DNA of 64,000 bases from Kutzneria sp. CA-103260 (lineage in GTDB: Bacteria > Actinomycetota > Actinomycetes > Mycobacteriales > Pseudonocardiaceae), in the NCBI RefSeq assembly GCF_018263855.1, contig NZ_CP073318.1:8866001-8930000 (forward strand). Direction: 5' to 3'. The notes under the pieces were generated by a model. It saw only the letters and a list, made by a program, of their open reading frames with translations, was not told the origin of the DNA and did no database searches. Shown in pieces: positions 7,298 to 15,603 of this stretch. The position numbers and the translations under genes are program-made. Every line of letters starts with the position of its first letter. Within the stretch, counting starts at the first letter, position 1.

Positions 7298-8224
7298 ATG
7301 CCACTCAAATACCGGGCCTTGGCCGCTGTCGTGACAACGGTGCTGCTCTGGGCGTCAGCCTTCGTGGTCATCCGGGCGGTCGGTGGAGTCCTATCCCCCG
7401 GATCACTGGCCTTCGCGCGATTGGTCGTCGGCACGATCGCGCTGGCCCTCGTAGCCCTTCGCTACCGGCGGCCCCTGCCCCGCGGGCGGGCGCTCGCCTT
7501 CGTGATCGGCTACGGCGTGTTGTGGTTCGCCGGCTACACCGTGGTGCTCAACTGGGCCGAGCGGCACCTGGACGCCGGCACCGCCGCGCTGCTGGTCAAC
7601 GTGGCGCCGATCCTGGTCGCTGTGGTCGCGGGCATCGTGTTCCGCGAGGGCTTCCCGCGGCCGGTGGTGATCGGCATGCTCGTCGCCTTCGCCGGGGTCG
7701 TCGTGATCGCCGTCGGCGGTGACGGCGGCGGGGTGGCGGACACGCTGGGCATCGTGTTGGGCCTGGTCACCGCCGTGCTCTACGCCGCAGGCGTGCTGAT
7801 GCAGAAGGTGGCGCTGCGCTCGGTGGACGCGGTCACCGCGACCTGGGTCGGCTGCGCCGCCGGCCTGGTGGCCACGCTGCCGTTCGCCCCGCAGGCGGTG
7901 GTCGAGCTCTCCCACGCCCCCGGCAGTGCGATCGCCGGCGTCGTTTTCCTGGGGGTCGGGCCCACCGCCATCGCCTTCACCACCTGGGCGTATGCCCTGG
8001 CCCGGACCGATGCCGGCCGCATGGCGGCCACGACGCTGTGCGTCCCGGGCATTGCCGTGCTGGTGTCCTGGGTGACTCTCGGCGAGGTGCCGACCGCGCT
8101 GGGACTGCTCGGCGGGGCCCTGTGCCTGGCCGGCGTGGCCATCAGCCGGCGTAAGCCCAGGGTGGTCGAAGCGCCCGCCGAGCAGGTCGAGCTTGAGGTC
8201 TGCGAATCAGGCGTCAGCCAGTAG
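7298..8224 (+). CDS. EamA/DMT-family metabolite exporter
   Basis: A 308-residue integral membrane protein with about ten hydrophobic segments arranged as two five-helix EamA repeats, the hallmark of drug/metabolite transporters that export amino acids or related small molecules. The ATG at 7298 has an excellent ribosome site, ggagg at 7292-7296. The short basic segment RRKPR near the C-terminus marks the end of the last helix. The 3' end overlaps the convergent amidohydrolase gene by 18 bp. The divergent LysR gene probably controls it. The substrate is unknown. Confidence 0.87.
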   Translation: MPLKYRALAAVVTTVLLWASAFVVIRAVGGVLSPGSLAFARLVVGTIALALVALRYRRPLPRGRALAFVIGYGVLWFAGYTVVLNWAERHLDAGTAALLVNVAPILVAVVAGIVFREGFPRPVVIGMLVAFAGVVVIAVGGDGGGVADTLGIVLGLVTAVLYAAGVLMQKVALRSVDAVTATWVGCAAGLVATLPFAPQAVVELSHAPGSAIAGVVFLGVGPTAIAFTTWAYALARTDAGRMAATTLCVPGIAVLVSWVTLGEVPTALGLLGGALCLAGVAISRRKPRVVEAPAEQVELEVCESGVSQ

Positions 8225-9544
8225 CCGGTGGGTGACCTTGTGAACCTCGGCCGCGGCCGAGGTCCGGTCGACCCGGGTGGCCTCGCCGGCGGCGACAACC
8301 TGGTCGCCGGCGACCCAGACGTCGCGGACGCGACGAGAGCCGGCCGCCCAGACCAGGTTGGACAGCAGCTGGGGAGCGGGCACGTCGCTGCCGGCGGCGA
8401 AGGCGGGGTCGTCCAGGTCGACGTGGACGAGGTCGGCCCAGTAGCCGGGGGCGAGGGTGCCGAGGTCGTCGCGGCCGATGGCGGCGGCGCCGTCGCGGGT
8501 GGCCATCAACAGGGCCTGGGCGGCGGTGAGGGAGGCGGCGTCCATCGAGGAGAGGCGGGCCAGCATGGCGGAGAGCTGGATCTCCTCCCACAGGTCGAGG
8601 TCGTCGTTGCTGGCCGGGCCGTCGGTGCCGAGGCCGACGGCGACGCCGTGGCGGCGCAGGTCGTTCAGGCGGGCGATGCCGGAGGCGAGCTTGGCGTTGG
8701 AGCCAGGGCAGTGGCCGACGCCGACCCGGTTGGCCGCGTAGAGCTGGATGTCCACATCGGACAGATGAACGGAGTGGGCGGTGATGACCCGGCCACCGAA
8801 CACGCCGAGGGAGTTGAGCAGCAGCGGAACCGAGCCGTGCTCCTCACGCAGGTGCGCGTCCTCGGCCAGGGACTCGGCGACGTGGATGTGCAGCAGGGCG
8901 GACCGCTGCCTGGCCTCGGCGGCGATGACCGGCAGCGCTTCGGCCGGCAGGGTGTAGGCGGAGTGCGGCCCGTAGCCGAGCTCGATGCGTTCCCCGGGCC
9001 CGAACCGCAGCCCGTCGGCGTCGATCCAGGCGCTGATCTGGTCGGTCATGTGCAGCCAGCTGCCGAGCCGGTCCCAGCCGGGCGCGGCGATCACGGCGGG
9101 GGTGAGCACCATGCGGGAGCCGACTTCCAGCACCGACTCGACCATCGGCTCGCCGTAGAAGTACATCTCGACGCTGGTGGTGACGCCGTGCCGGAGCATC
9201 TCCAACGCCCCGAGCCGCATGCCGGCCCGCACGTCGTCGCCGTCCAGACGGCCCTCGGCCGGCCAGATGACGTCCTGCAGCCACGACATCAGCGGCAGGT
9301 CGCCGCCCATGCCACGGAGCACCGTCATGGGGCTGTGGGCGTGCGTGTTGATCAGGCCGGGCAGCAGGATGCCGGACAGCTCCCGCACGGCCACGCCATC
9401 GGACAGCGCCGGGGCGTTGGCGGCGGGCCCGACGTAGCCGAGCCGGCCGTCGGCGCCGACGTCGACCACGGCGTCGCGGACGACGGAGCAGTTGGCGTCG
9501 CAGGGCAGCATGACCGGGGCGTGTAGCCGGAAAGCCTGATCCAT
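8207..9544 (-). CDS. Amidohydrolase, TRZ/ATZ (nucleoside/MTA deaminase-like) family
   Basis: A 445-residue metal-dependent hydrolase. Metal ligands are visible in INTHAHSPM (H68, H70), HIHVAES near 220, HSVHLS near 262 and GLGTDGPASNDDLD near 312, the pattern of the ATZ/TRZ group that includes S-adenosylhomocysteine/methylthioadenosine deaminases, guanine deaminase and chlorohydrolases. The exact substrate cannot be settled from motifs; an adenosine-type or 8-oxoguanine deaminase is most plausible. It lies 12 bp downstream of the sensor kinase gene on the same strand, so the two could share a transcript. Confidence 0.8.
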   Translation of the reverse strand: MDQAFRLHAPVMLPCDANCSVVRDAVVDVGADGRLGYVGPAANAPALSDGVAVRELSGILLPGLINTHAHSPMTVLRGMGGDLPLMSWLQDVIWPAEGRLDGDDVRAGMRLGALEMLRHGVTTSVEMYFYGEPMVESVLEVGSRMVLTPAVIAAPGWDRLGSWLHMTDQISAWIDADGLRFGPGERIELGYGPHSAYTLPAEALPVIAAEARQRSALLHIHVAESLAEDAHLREEHGSVPLLLNSLGVFGGRVITAHSVHLSDVDIQLYAANRVGVGHCPGSNAKLASGIARLNDLRRHGVAVGLGTDGPASNDDLDLWEEIQLSAMLARLSSMDAASLTAAQALLMATRDGAAAIGRDDLGTLAPGYWADLVHVDLDDPAFAAGSDVPAPQLLSNLVWAAGSRRVRDVWVAGDQVVAAGEATRVDRTSAAAEVHKVTHRLLADA

Positions 9545-9556
9545 GACCGGATTCTG

Positions 9557-10729
9557 TCATCCGCCCAGCGGCAGCTCGGCCACCACCGTCCAGCCGCTGG
9601 CCCCGTTGGGACCGGCGCTGAACTGGCCGCCGAGCAGTTCGACCCGCTCCCGCATGCCGACGAGCCCGAAGCCGCCGGACCCGCCGACCGGTGCGGTGTG
9701 CTGACCGGTTCCGTCGTCGGAGACCTGCACACGCACCGAACCGTCGATGGTCCGGACGTCCACATCGATCCGGTTGACGCCGGCGGCGTGCTTGCGGGAG
9801 TTGGTCAGCGACTCCTGCACGAGCCTGATCACCGACTGCGCCAACTCGGGCGGCACGGTCTCGGAAAGCTGCACGTCCAGCCGCACCGGCCCGCCGACCT
9901 GCTCGACGGTCCGCTTGATCTGCGCGGAAAGCTCGTCATTGTCCCGGCTGGTCGGCGAGGCCTCGGTGCCGCGCAGCGTGCCGACGAGCCGCCGCATCGC
10001 GGCCAACGCCTCGTGCCCGCTGGCGGTGATGATCGGCAGCACCTGCCGGGCGGCGTCCGGGTTCTGGTCGACGATGGCCTCCGCGGCCTGCGAGTGCACG
10101 ACGATCCCGGTGACGTAGTGCGCGACGACGTCGTGCAGTTCCCGGGCCAGCGCCAGCCGCTCGGCCTGCTGGGCGGCGGCGACCGAGGCGGCCTCACTCT
10201 TGCGTCGGTCGCGGTCGCGGGCCCGGAAGTACAGGCCGGTGCCGACGGCCAGGCCGAAGAAGAAGACCGCGATCGAGATCAGGTTGGGCAGGCCGAAATT
10301 GGCCTGACCGTCCGAGTAGTTCTGCCGGTCGAGGAACTGCGTGGTCGACCACGCCACGATCAGCAGGACGGTGCCGATGACGGCGCGACCGCGCGGCGCC
10401 TGCCGGACGAGGATCGCGGTTATCGCCATGCCGGCGGCCAGGGGGACGAAGTCGCCGCCGATCCTGATCAGGTGCAGGCCGTGCAGCGCCAGCGAGCTGC
10501 CGGCAGTGGCGATCGACGAGGCCAGCGCGGCGTCGAACGGCCGGCGAGGAGAGACCACCGCCAGCACCGCGATGATGAGATCAGCCGGCAGCAGCAACCA
10601 CAGCCCCGGCTCCAGGCCGCGCCACGACACCATCTGCGCCCCGATGATCAGGACGAGCGCGCCGGCCAGTGGCCACTGCCGGCGGGCCAACGTCCGCCAG
10701 CCGAGGTACCCGTTCTCCACGCGGGACAC
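9557..10729 (-). CDS. Sensor histidine kinase, NarL-type, orphan
   Basis: A 390-residue membrane kinase. Five or six hydrophobic segments occupy about residues 20-168. A HisKA_3 dimerisation domain follows with phospho-acceptor H199 in ARELHDVVAHY, then a HATPase_c domain with an N-box (ESLTNSRKHA), VSDDGTG and GFGLVGMRERV. Kinases of this class normally sit beside a LuxR-type response regulator, but neither neighbour here is one (amidohydrolase downstream, a tiny membrane peptide divergently upstream). It may signal to a regulator elsewhere. The kinase is complete and unbroken. Confidence 0.88.
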   Translation of the reverse strand: MSRVENGYLGWRTLARRQWPLAGALVLIIGAQMVSWRGLEPGLWLLLPADLIIAVLAVVSPRRPFDAALASSIATAGSSLALHGLHLIRIGGDFVPLAAGMAITAILVRQAPRGRAVIGTVLLIVAWSTTQFLDRQNYSDGQANFGLPNLISIAVFFFGLAVGTGLYFRARDRDRRKSEAASVAAAQQAERLALARELHDVVAHYVTGIVVHSQAAEAIVDQNPDAARQVLPIITASGHEALAAMRRLVGTLRGTEASPTSRDNDELSAQIKRTVEQVGGPVRLDVQLSETVPPELAQSVIRLVQESLTNSRKHAAGVNRIDVDVRTIDGSVRVQVSDDGTGQHTAPVGGSGGFGLVGMRERVELLGGQFSAGPNGASGWTVVAELPLGG

Positions 10730-10829
10730 CGTAGGACGTAGTCACGGCCGCCGCCGTCAACCTGTGGAAGGGTGCCCTGTCAGACCTGCGGCGTAGCCAA
10801 CAGCGATGCCCCGGGCCGACGCCGGATGA

Positions 10830-10870
10830 CCCTTCCGCCGACCAGGCTTGAGCCAACGTCGGAGGAAGGG
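10830..10870 (+). promoter_or_regulatory. Leader hairpin covering the ribosome-binding site of the 34-residue peptide gene
   Basis: CCCTTCC at 10830-10836 is complementary to GGAAGGG at 10864-10870, which is part of the ggaggaagggg ribosome site 8-17 bases before the ATG at 10878. After one mismatch, CC at 10838-10839 can also pair with GG at 10861-10862. If the leader is transcribed, the hairpin would hide the ribosome site. The pairing is seen in sequence; a regulatory role is inferred. Confidence 0.45.
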
Positions 10871-10877
10871 GCACAAG

Positions 10878-10982
10878 ATGTTCGCGATGGTGATGACGTG
10901 GAGCGGCGCGGTGGTCGGCATGCTGGTGCTGGCGGTCATGGTGGTGACCGGACTGCTGGTGGACAGCGAGCAGCAGCGGTAG
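10878..10982 (+). CDS. Small single-span membrane peptide (34 residues)
   Basis: A 34-residue open frame from ATG at 10878 to TAG at 10980. It begins MFAMVMTWSGAVVGMLVLAV, continues hydrophobic to about residue 28 and ends in the polar tail VDSEQQR, which is what a one-helix membrane peptide looks like. A near-consensus ribosome site (ggaggaagggg) lies at 10861-10871 with 6-bp spacing. It stops 3 bp before the end of the convergent NOS-like gene and is divergent from the sensor kinase. A similar peptide gene is at 29860-30018. Function unknown; the strong ribosome site is the main evidence that it is real. Confidence 0.6.
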   Translation: MFAMVMTWSGAVVGMLVLAVMVVTGLLVDSEQQR

Positions 10983-10985
10983 TTC

Positions 10986-12167
10986 TCAGCCCAACTGCTT
11001 GCGCAGCAGGGCGGCCAGCCGCCCGCCGTGCGGCTCGGTCGGCTCGGTGTCGGCGAACCGCGCCGGGGCGCCCTGACGAGCCCGCTGCGCCGTCAACGAG
11101 TCGATACGGAACGCCGGTCGGTTGCCGCCGGCCCGCTGCCGCGACCGCAGCCACGCCAGCCGGTGCAGCGCCTCGGCATGGTGGTCGGTGATGGTCACCT
11201 GGGCGGCGTCGAAGGAATGCAGCACGGCCCGGTTGAGCTCGACGGTCGCCCGGTCCCGCCACAGGGTCCGCTCGGTGCGGGTGTCCAGCCCCAGCCGCAC
11301 GGCGACCTCGCGGGCCACGGCGTACGCGCCCTCGTCGGCCAGGCTGCGGGTGCCGATCTCGGCCCCCACGAACCAACTGTTGAACGGGGCCGCCGGATAG
11401 GTGATGCCGCCGATGGCCAGCCGCATGTTGCTGATCACGGGCACGGCGTGCCAGCGCAGCCCCAGCTCCACGAACCACGGCAGCTCGGGGTGCTCCAGCG
11501 GCACCTCCTGGATTACGTCCCGCGGCACGGTGAACAGCTGCGGCCCCTCGTGCGTGGTCTCCACCACCAGCGGCAGGTGGTCGAACCGGCCCCGCTGGGT
11601 CGGCGGCCGCCAGCCCATCTTGATGACCGCCTCGGTGAAGTCGGCGTAGCGGGGATCGCCGACGACCCGGCCGGTGGCGTCGCGGTAGCCGGCGTAGCGC
11701 ACCAGCTGCTCGTTCCAGATGCACGGGCCGGGCGTGGACGGAGTGTCCGGCGCGAACACGGTGACCAGCGGCCGGATCTGGCCGCCGTTGGTGGACAGCC
11801 GCAGGTGCTGCACGCATTCGGCGGCGACCGCGGCCGAGTTGCGCAGGCCGCGGAGGTCCCGGACCTTGAGCCGGCGCCACGGCACGCCACTGGTGCACCA
11901 GCCGCTGTCGCGCAACGCCACCCGCGCGCCGTACGCGAGTTCCTGTGGCGTGTGTCGGTAGGTTCCGGTGTCGGCGATTTCGGTCCGCACCTCGGTCAGC
12001 CGTTGGCCCACCGGCCCGGCCTCCGGGTGCGCGTCGTGGAACATGCGGAGGAACTCCTCGGCGGCGTCGAGGTCCACGCAGTCGAGTGCAGGGAGGGTTG
12101 CCAGAGCCGTCACGGTCGGCAACCGTATCCGCCGCCTGGCCTCACGCGTCACTGCCAGAAGGGGCAC
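10986..12167 (-). CDS. Divergent nitric-oxide-synthase oxygenase-like protein
   Basis: A 393-residue protein whose core matches bacterial NOS oxygenase: TGTYRHTPQELAYGA (68-81), TNGGQIRPLVTVF (126-138), IWNEQLVRYAGY (150-161), FDHLPLV (195-201), EHPELPWFVELGLRWHAVPV (225-244), GGITYPAAPFNSWFVGAEIG (253-272) and DRATVELNRAVLHSF with TITDHH (305-330). The substrate-arginine Glu is kept (E270). The proximal heme loop is changed: the usual AWRN..RCIGR reads ALRDSGWCTSG, keeping the cysteine (C91) but losing the tryptophan before it. The C-terminal W-x-W pterin/dimer region is also unrecognisable. Bacterial NOS makes NO from arginine using partner reductases; none is adjacent. The start is uncertain: a GTG at 12113 is another candidate. 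Confidence 0.78.
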   Translation of the reverse strand: MPLLAVTREARRRIRLPTVTALATLPALDCVDLDAAEEFLRMFHDAHPEAGPVGQRLTEVRTEIADTGTYRHTPQELAYGARVALRDSGWCTSGVPWRRLKVRDLRGLRNSAAVAAECVQHLRLSTNGGQIRPLVTVFAPDTPSTPGPCIWNEQLVRYAGYRDATGRVVGDPRYADFTEAVIKMGWRPPTQRGRFDHLPLVVETTHEGPQLFTVPRDVIQEVPLEHPELPWFVELGLRWHAVPVISNMRLAIGGITYPAAPFNSWFVGAEIGTRSLADEGAYAVAREVAVRLGLDTRTERTLWRDRATVELNRAVLHSFDAAQVTITDHHAEALHRLAWLRSRQRAGGNRPAFRIDSLTAQRARQGAPARFADTEPTEPHGGRLAALLRKQLG

Positions 12168-12267
12168 AGTTCGGCCTAGTGGATCTCCGCCCGAACGGGT
12201 GAGTGTTAGACGCAGGGTGGCCGACTCGACCGCGTCCCGCGATGACTTGAGTACCTGGTCGGGTGAC

Positions 12268-12984
12268 CTATCCGACCTTGGCGAACATCAGGTCGTGGCT
12301 GATGCGGCCCTCGTTGTCGGCCCGGTTCTCGAACTTGGTGACCGGTCGCCAGTCGGGTCGGGGAGCCCACCCGCCCGGCTGATCGGCGTACACGTTGCGC
12401 AACCGAGTCTCGCCGCTACACACAGTCATCATCTGGTCCGCGTACTCCTCCCAGTCGGTGGCCATGTGGAACACCCCGCCAGGTGTCAGCCGGGACGCGA
12501 CCAGCGCGACGAAGTCGGGCTGCACGATCCGCCGCTTGTGGTGGCGGGCCTTGGGCCACGGGTCCGGGAAGAACAGCCGCACGCCGGCCAGCGAGTCCGG
12601 CTCGACGTGCTCGGTCAGCACGGTCACGGCGTCGCCCCGCAGCAGCCGGAGGGTGTCGACCTCCAGGGCGTCAGCCCGCAGGATGAGCTGGGCCAGACCC
12701 GGCTTGTAGACCTCGACGGCGAGGTAGTTCAGCTCCGGCTGGGCGGCGGCCAGCTGCGAGGTGGTCTCGCCCATGCCCGACCCGATCTCCAGCAGCACCG
12801 GGGCGTGACGGCCGAACCACTCGTCCAGCGCGAGCGGACCGGGCGGCAGCTGCTTCACGTCCTGGCCCAGTTCGGGCCACCGGGTGTCCCAAGCACGCTG
12901 CTGGCCGACGGTCATCCGCTCGCCGCGCTGGACGTAGGAGACGATGGAGCGGTGGTGCGCTGGACGCTGATCTGGCTGTGTCAC
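12268..12984 (-). CDS. trmB: tRNA (guanine-N7)-methyltransferase
   Basis: A 238-residue SAM-dependent methyltransferase that makes m7G46 in the variable loop of tRNAs. Motif I is LEIGSGMGE at 65-73; the family signature FFPDPWPKARHHKRR follows at about 139-153, and the C-terminal TKFENRA/DLMF segment is typical. The start is taken at GTG 12984 (VTQPDQRPAHHRSIVSYVQR), matching the usual N-terminus containing the RSIVSYV(Q)R block. It lies 20 bp downstream of a conserved hypothetical gene on the same strand, and the two probably form an operon. Confidence 0.93.
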   Translation of the reverse strand: MTQPDQRPAHHRSIVSYVQRGERMTVGQQRAWDTRWPELGQDVKQLPPGPLALDEWFGRHAPVLLEIGSGMGETTSQLAAAQPELNYLAVEVYKPGLAQLILRADALEVDTLRLLRGDAVTVLTEHVEPDSLAGVRLFFPDPWPKARHHKRRIVQPDFVALVASRLTPGGVFHMATDWEEYADQMMTVCSGETRLRNVYADQPGGWAPRPDWRPVTKFENRADNEGRISHDLMFAKVG

Positions 12985-13004
12985 GGTTGACAGACTCTTC
13001 CAGA

Positions 13005-13550
13005 TCAGGTCGCCTCGATCACGTCCAGCCTGTTCCGGAGGTCTTCCAGACCGCGGACGGAGATCAACTTCGGGGCGCTGCCACGGTGCGCCGGCAGCAC
13101 GTCCAGCCAGCCGCGGTGGCGGGCGGTGAACATGACGGTGGTGGGCACGGTCGGCGCCTCGCCGGCCGCGTACACCTCGGACGGCACGTATTCCCAGTAG
13201 CCGTCCTCCCAGGGCACGTAGACCCAGCCCGGCCGGTCGGCCAACAGCTTGGCGACCTCGTCCTCCATCCGGAAGGCGGCCGTGCGGGTCGGCAGTCCGC
13301 CGGCGGCCAGCGCGCGCAGCCACCAGGGCGCGGGCAGGTCGGGCTCGAACTTGCTGAGCACCCGGTACAGGCCGACGACCTGCCGTTCCGGGGCTCGATG
13401 GATCCAGGCGCGGCGGATGTCCTCGGGTCCGGCGGCAGCGGAGAGCTCGCCGGCCAACTCGACTGCCTGTGACCACTCCAGCGTGGCCAGAGGCTCCACT
13501 CGCACTTGCTTCTTCACGTTTCGACGTGGGTGCGATTCGGTCACCGCCAC
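13005..13550 (-). CDS. Hypothetical protein upstream of trmB
   Basis: A 181-residue cytosolic protein I do not recognise. It has a basic N-terminus (SHPRRNVKKQVRVEP), a helical middle and a Trp/Tyr-rich segment, GWVYVPWEDGYWEYVPSEVY. There is no signal peptide or obvious catalytic motif. The GTG at 13550 has a strong ribosome site (ggaggtgagcg). It ends 20 bp before trmB on the same strand, which suggests cotranscription, but a role in tRNA modification would be guesswork. Confidence 0.65.
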   Translation of the reverse strand: MAVTESHPRRNVKKQVRVEPLATLEWSQAVELAGELSAAAGPEDIRRAWIHRAPERQVVGLYRVLSKFEPDLPAPWWLRALAAGGLPTRTAAFRMEDEVAKLLADRPGWVYVPWEDGYWEYVPSEVYAAGEAPTVPTTVMFTARHRGWLDVLPAHRGSAPKLISVRGLEDLRNRLDVIEAT

Positions 13551-13711
13551 CGCTCACCTCCATGGGCTGCCTGACGGGTTAATTCGATCCGATCACTTCT
13601 TGCGGGTTTTCGCACCTTCCTGTGCGGGAGTTCACGTGGTCTTCATGCAGTTCTTACGCCATTCGCGCGGCCGAACCACTGGGCGCGACATGGTCTGGAC
13701 CAAATGGCTGA

Positions 13712-14611
13712 TCAGCCGGCCTGGTACTCGACCGCGTCCCCAGTATGGTGGAGGTAGGCGTCCTCCAGCGATCCCCGTTTCGGGCTCAACTCGTGCAGCA
13801 CCACGCCGTGGGCGGCGGCCAGCTCGCCGATCTGGGCGGCGTCCAGGCCGACCACCACAAGTGCGCCAGGCTCGTGTCGCACCGTCGCGCCCTTGTGGAC
13901 CAATGCCGTCTGCAATCGTTCCACCTGCGCGGTTCGAACCCGCACCGTGGACTCGGTGGCCTCGCTGATGAATTGGGCGGTGGAACATTGCGCGATCAGA
14001 CGCCCGCGGCCGATGACGATCAACTCGTCGGCGGTCTGGGCCATTTCCGCGAGCAGGTGGCTGGACACCAGCACGGTCCGGCCGTTGTCGGCCATGGTGC
14101 GCATCAGCCGGCGCACCCAGGCGATGCCCTGCGGGTCCAGGCCGTTGACCGGTTCGTCGAACAGCAGCACCTGGGGGTCGCCGAGCAGGGCGGCGGCGAT
14201 GCCCAGCCGCTGCGACATGCCCAGCGAGAAGTCGCCCGCCGGGCTGCGCGCCGCCTTGGCCAGGCCGACCAGCTCCAACACCTCGTCGGCTCGCTTGCGG
14301 GGCAGGTCGGCGGCTCGGGCGAGCCAGCGCAGGTGGTTGCGCGCGGTTCGGTGCGGATGCACCCACTTCGCGTCCAACAGGCCGCCGACCACGCGTAACG
14401 GCCGCCGCAGCTGCTCGAAGCGCTTTCCGTCGATCAGCACGAAGCCGGTGTCCGGCCGGTCAAGGCCCAGCACCAGCCGCATCGCGGTGGACTTGCCGGC
14501 CCCGTTCGGCCCGAGAAAGCCGGTGACCACGCCGGGCCGGGCGGTGAAGGACAGATCGTCGACGGCGACGGTCCGGCCGTAGCGTTTGGTCAGCCCCACC
14601 GCTTCGATCAT
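13712..14611 (-). CDS. ABC transporter ATP-binding protein (ABC-2 type), copy 1
   Basis: A 299-residue ATPase of the ABC-2/antibiotic-export class. Walker A is GPNGAGKST at 34-42, the signature is SLGMSQRLGIAAALL and Walker B is VLLFDEPVNGLDPQG; the domain ends in an ABC-2 C-terminal extension. It is a close paralogue of the ATPase at 15600-16517. Around Walker B the two genes are almost identical at DNA level over about 95 bp, indicating recent duplication or gene conversion. A 263-bp gap separates it from the permease upstream, and no second permease follows it. It may share that permease. Confidence 0.88.
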   Translation of the reverse strand: MIEAVGLTKRYGRTVAVDDLSFTARPGVVTGFLGPNGAGKSTAMRLVLGLDRPDTGFVLIDGKRFEQLRRPLRVVGGLLDAKWVHPHRTARNHLRWLARAADLPRKRADEVLELVGLAKAARSPAGDFSLGMSQRLGIAAALLGDPQVLLFDEPVNGLDPQGIAWVRRLMRTMADNGRTVLVSSHLLAEMAQTADELIVIGRGRLIAQCSTAQFISEATESTVRVRTAQVERLQTALVHKGATVRHEPGALVVVGLDAAQIGELAAAHGVVLHELSPKRGSLEDAYLHHTGDAVEYQAG

Positions 14612-14874
14612 GGCGCCGATGATCCCAGGAGACCGGCCGGTGGCGGGAGCGGGCCGGGTGCGGGAAAAGGGGCAGCAGCGGCCGGCGCGGGAGAGCCGAA
14701 CGCCGCAGGGGGAGCGGCCGTGACGGGAGGGTCAGCCGGCGCCCGGGATGCGGCGAGGGCCCGGGCCGCCCCCCGATCGGCGGTCCGGACCCTCACCCGA
14801 GCGGGCCCCGATTCCCACTCGTTCCCCAGCCCCTGTACCGGTGAGACGACACACGTGCGCCGTCATGACGCGGT

Positions 14875-15603
14875 TCAGGCGTCTCTTTTTTCGACCACCA
14901 CGATGGCCGCCACCAGCAGGGCTGCGGCGACCGCGGCGAAGTACACCAATCCGCCCCACGGCCCGTAGGGCAGACCCTTGTCGGCGGTGCTGGCGAACTG
15001 GCCGGCGGCCACGAACGGCATCCACTCGTGCAGCCGGTCGCCGACCCGCGGAATGATCTCCACCAGCTGTTCGACCAGCAGCGGGAACACCAGCAGGATG
15101 GCCACGGCGGCGGCGCTCTGGCGCAGCAGCGCCCCGACGGCCACGGCCAGCACGGCGGCGATGGCGTACACCAGGCCCATGCCACCGATCTCCCGCCACT
15201 GCGCGGCGGTGACGATGTCGGTCGCCGAGCTGCCGGTGATCAGGCGGGCCACGCCCCACGACCCGAACGAGGACACCTCGCCGACCACGCCGGCGACCAG
15301 GGCCAGCACGGCCGCCTTGGCCAGCAGCGCCCGGGTCCGGCTGGGCACGGCCTGGAAGGTCGCCTTGATCGTGCCGAAGCGGTACTCGGTGGTGACCGAC
15401 AGCGTGGCCATCACCATGATCACCACGAGACCCAGGATGTACATGGTCTGCGTGCTCTCCGGTGACACCCCGATGGCGTCCTTGTTGCGCAGCCACACCA
15501 GGCCGGCGGTGATGCCGATGGTCAGCGCCAGCGCGGTGGCGATGCACCACACCGGGGCCCGGGTGGAGAACAGCTTGATCCGTTCGACGGCCAGCAGTGT
15601 CAT
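14875..15603 (-). CDS. ABC-2 type transporter permease
   Basis: A 242-residue membrane protein with six predicted spans and an amphipathic start (MTLLAVERIKLFSTRAPVW) characteristic of ABC-2 permeases that pair with short ATPases for lipid or antibiotic export. The soluble loop TEYRFGTIKATFQAVPSR between spans is the common coupling element of this group. It overlaps the upstream ATPase gene by 4 bp and so is translationally coupled to it. The 263 bp downstream, before the second ATPase gene, hold no gene I can support. Confidence 0.85.
   Translation of the reverse strand: MTLLAVERIKLFSTRAPVWCIATALALTIGITAGLVWLRNKDAIGVSPESTQTMYILGLVVIMVMATLSVTTEYRFGTIKATFQAVPSRTRALLAKAAVLALVAGVVGEVSSFGSWGVARLITGSSATDIVTAAQWREIGGMGLVYAIAAVLAVAVGALLRQSAAAVAILLVFPLLVEQLVEIIPRVGDRLHEWMPFVAAGQFASTADKGLPYGPWGGLVYFAAVAAALLVAAIVVVEKRDA

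Noticed and set aside
13926..13945. ggttcgaacccgcac resembles a tRNA T-arm
   Set aside because: It lies inside the ABC ATPase coding frame, and no acceptor, D or anticodon stems can be built around it.
14612..14874. A small gene in the 263-bp gap between permease and ATPase
   Set aside because: Open frames here are low-complexity Arg/Pro/Ala, lack ribosome sites and have no similarity I recognise.
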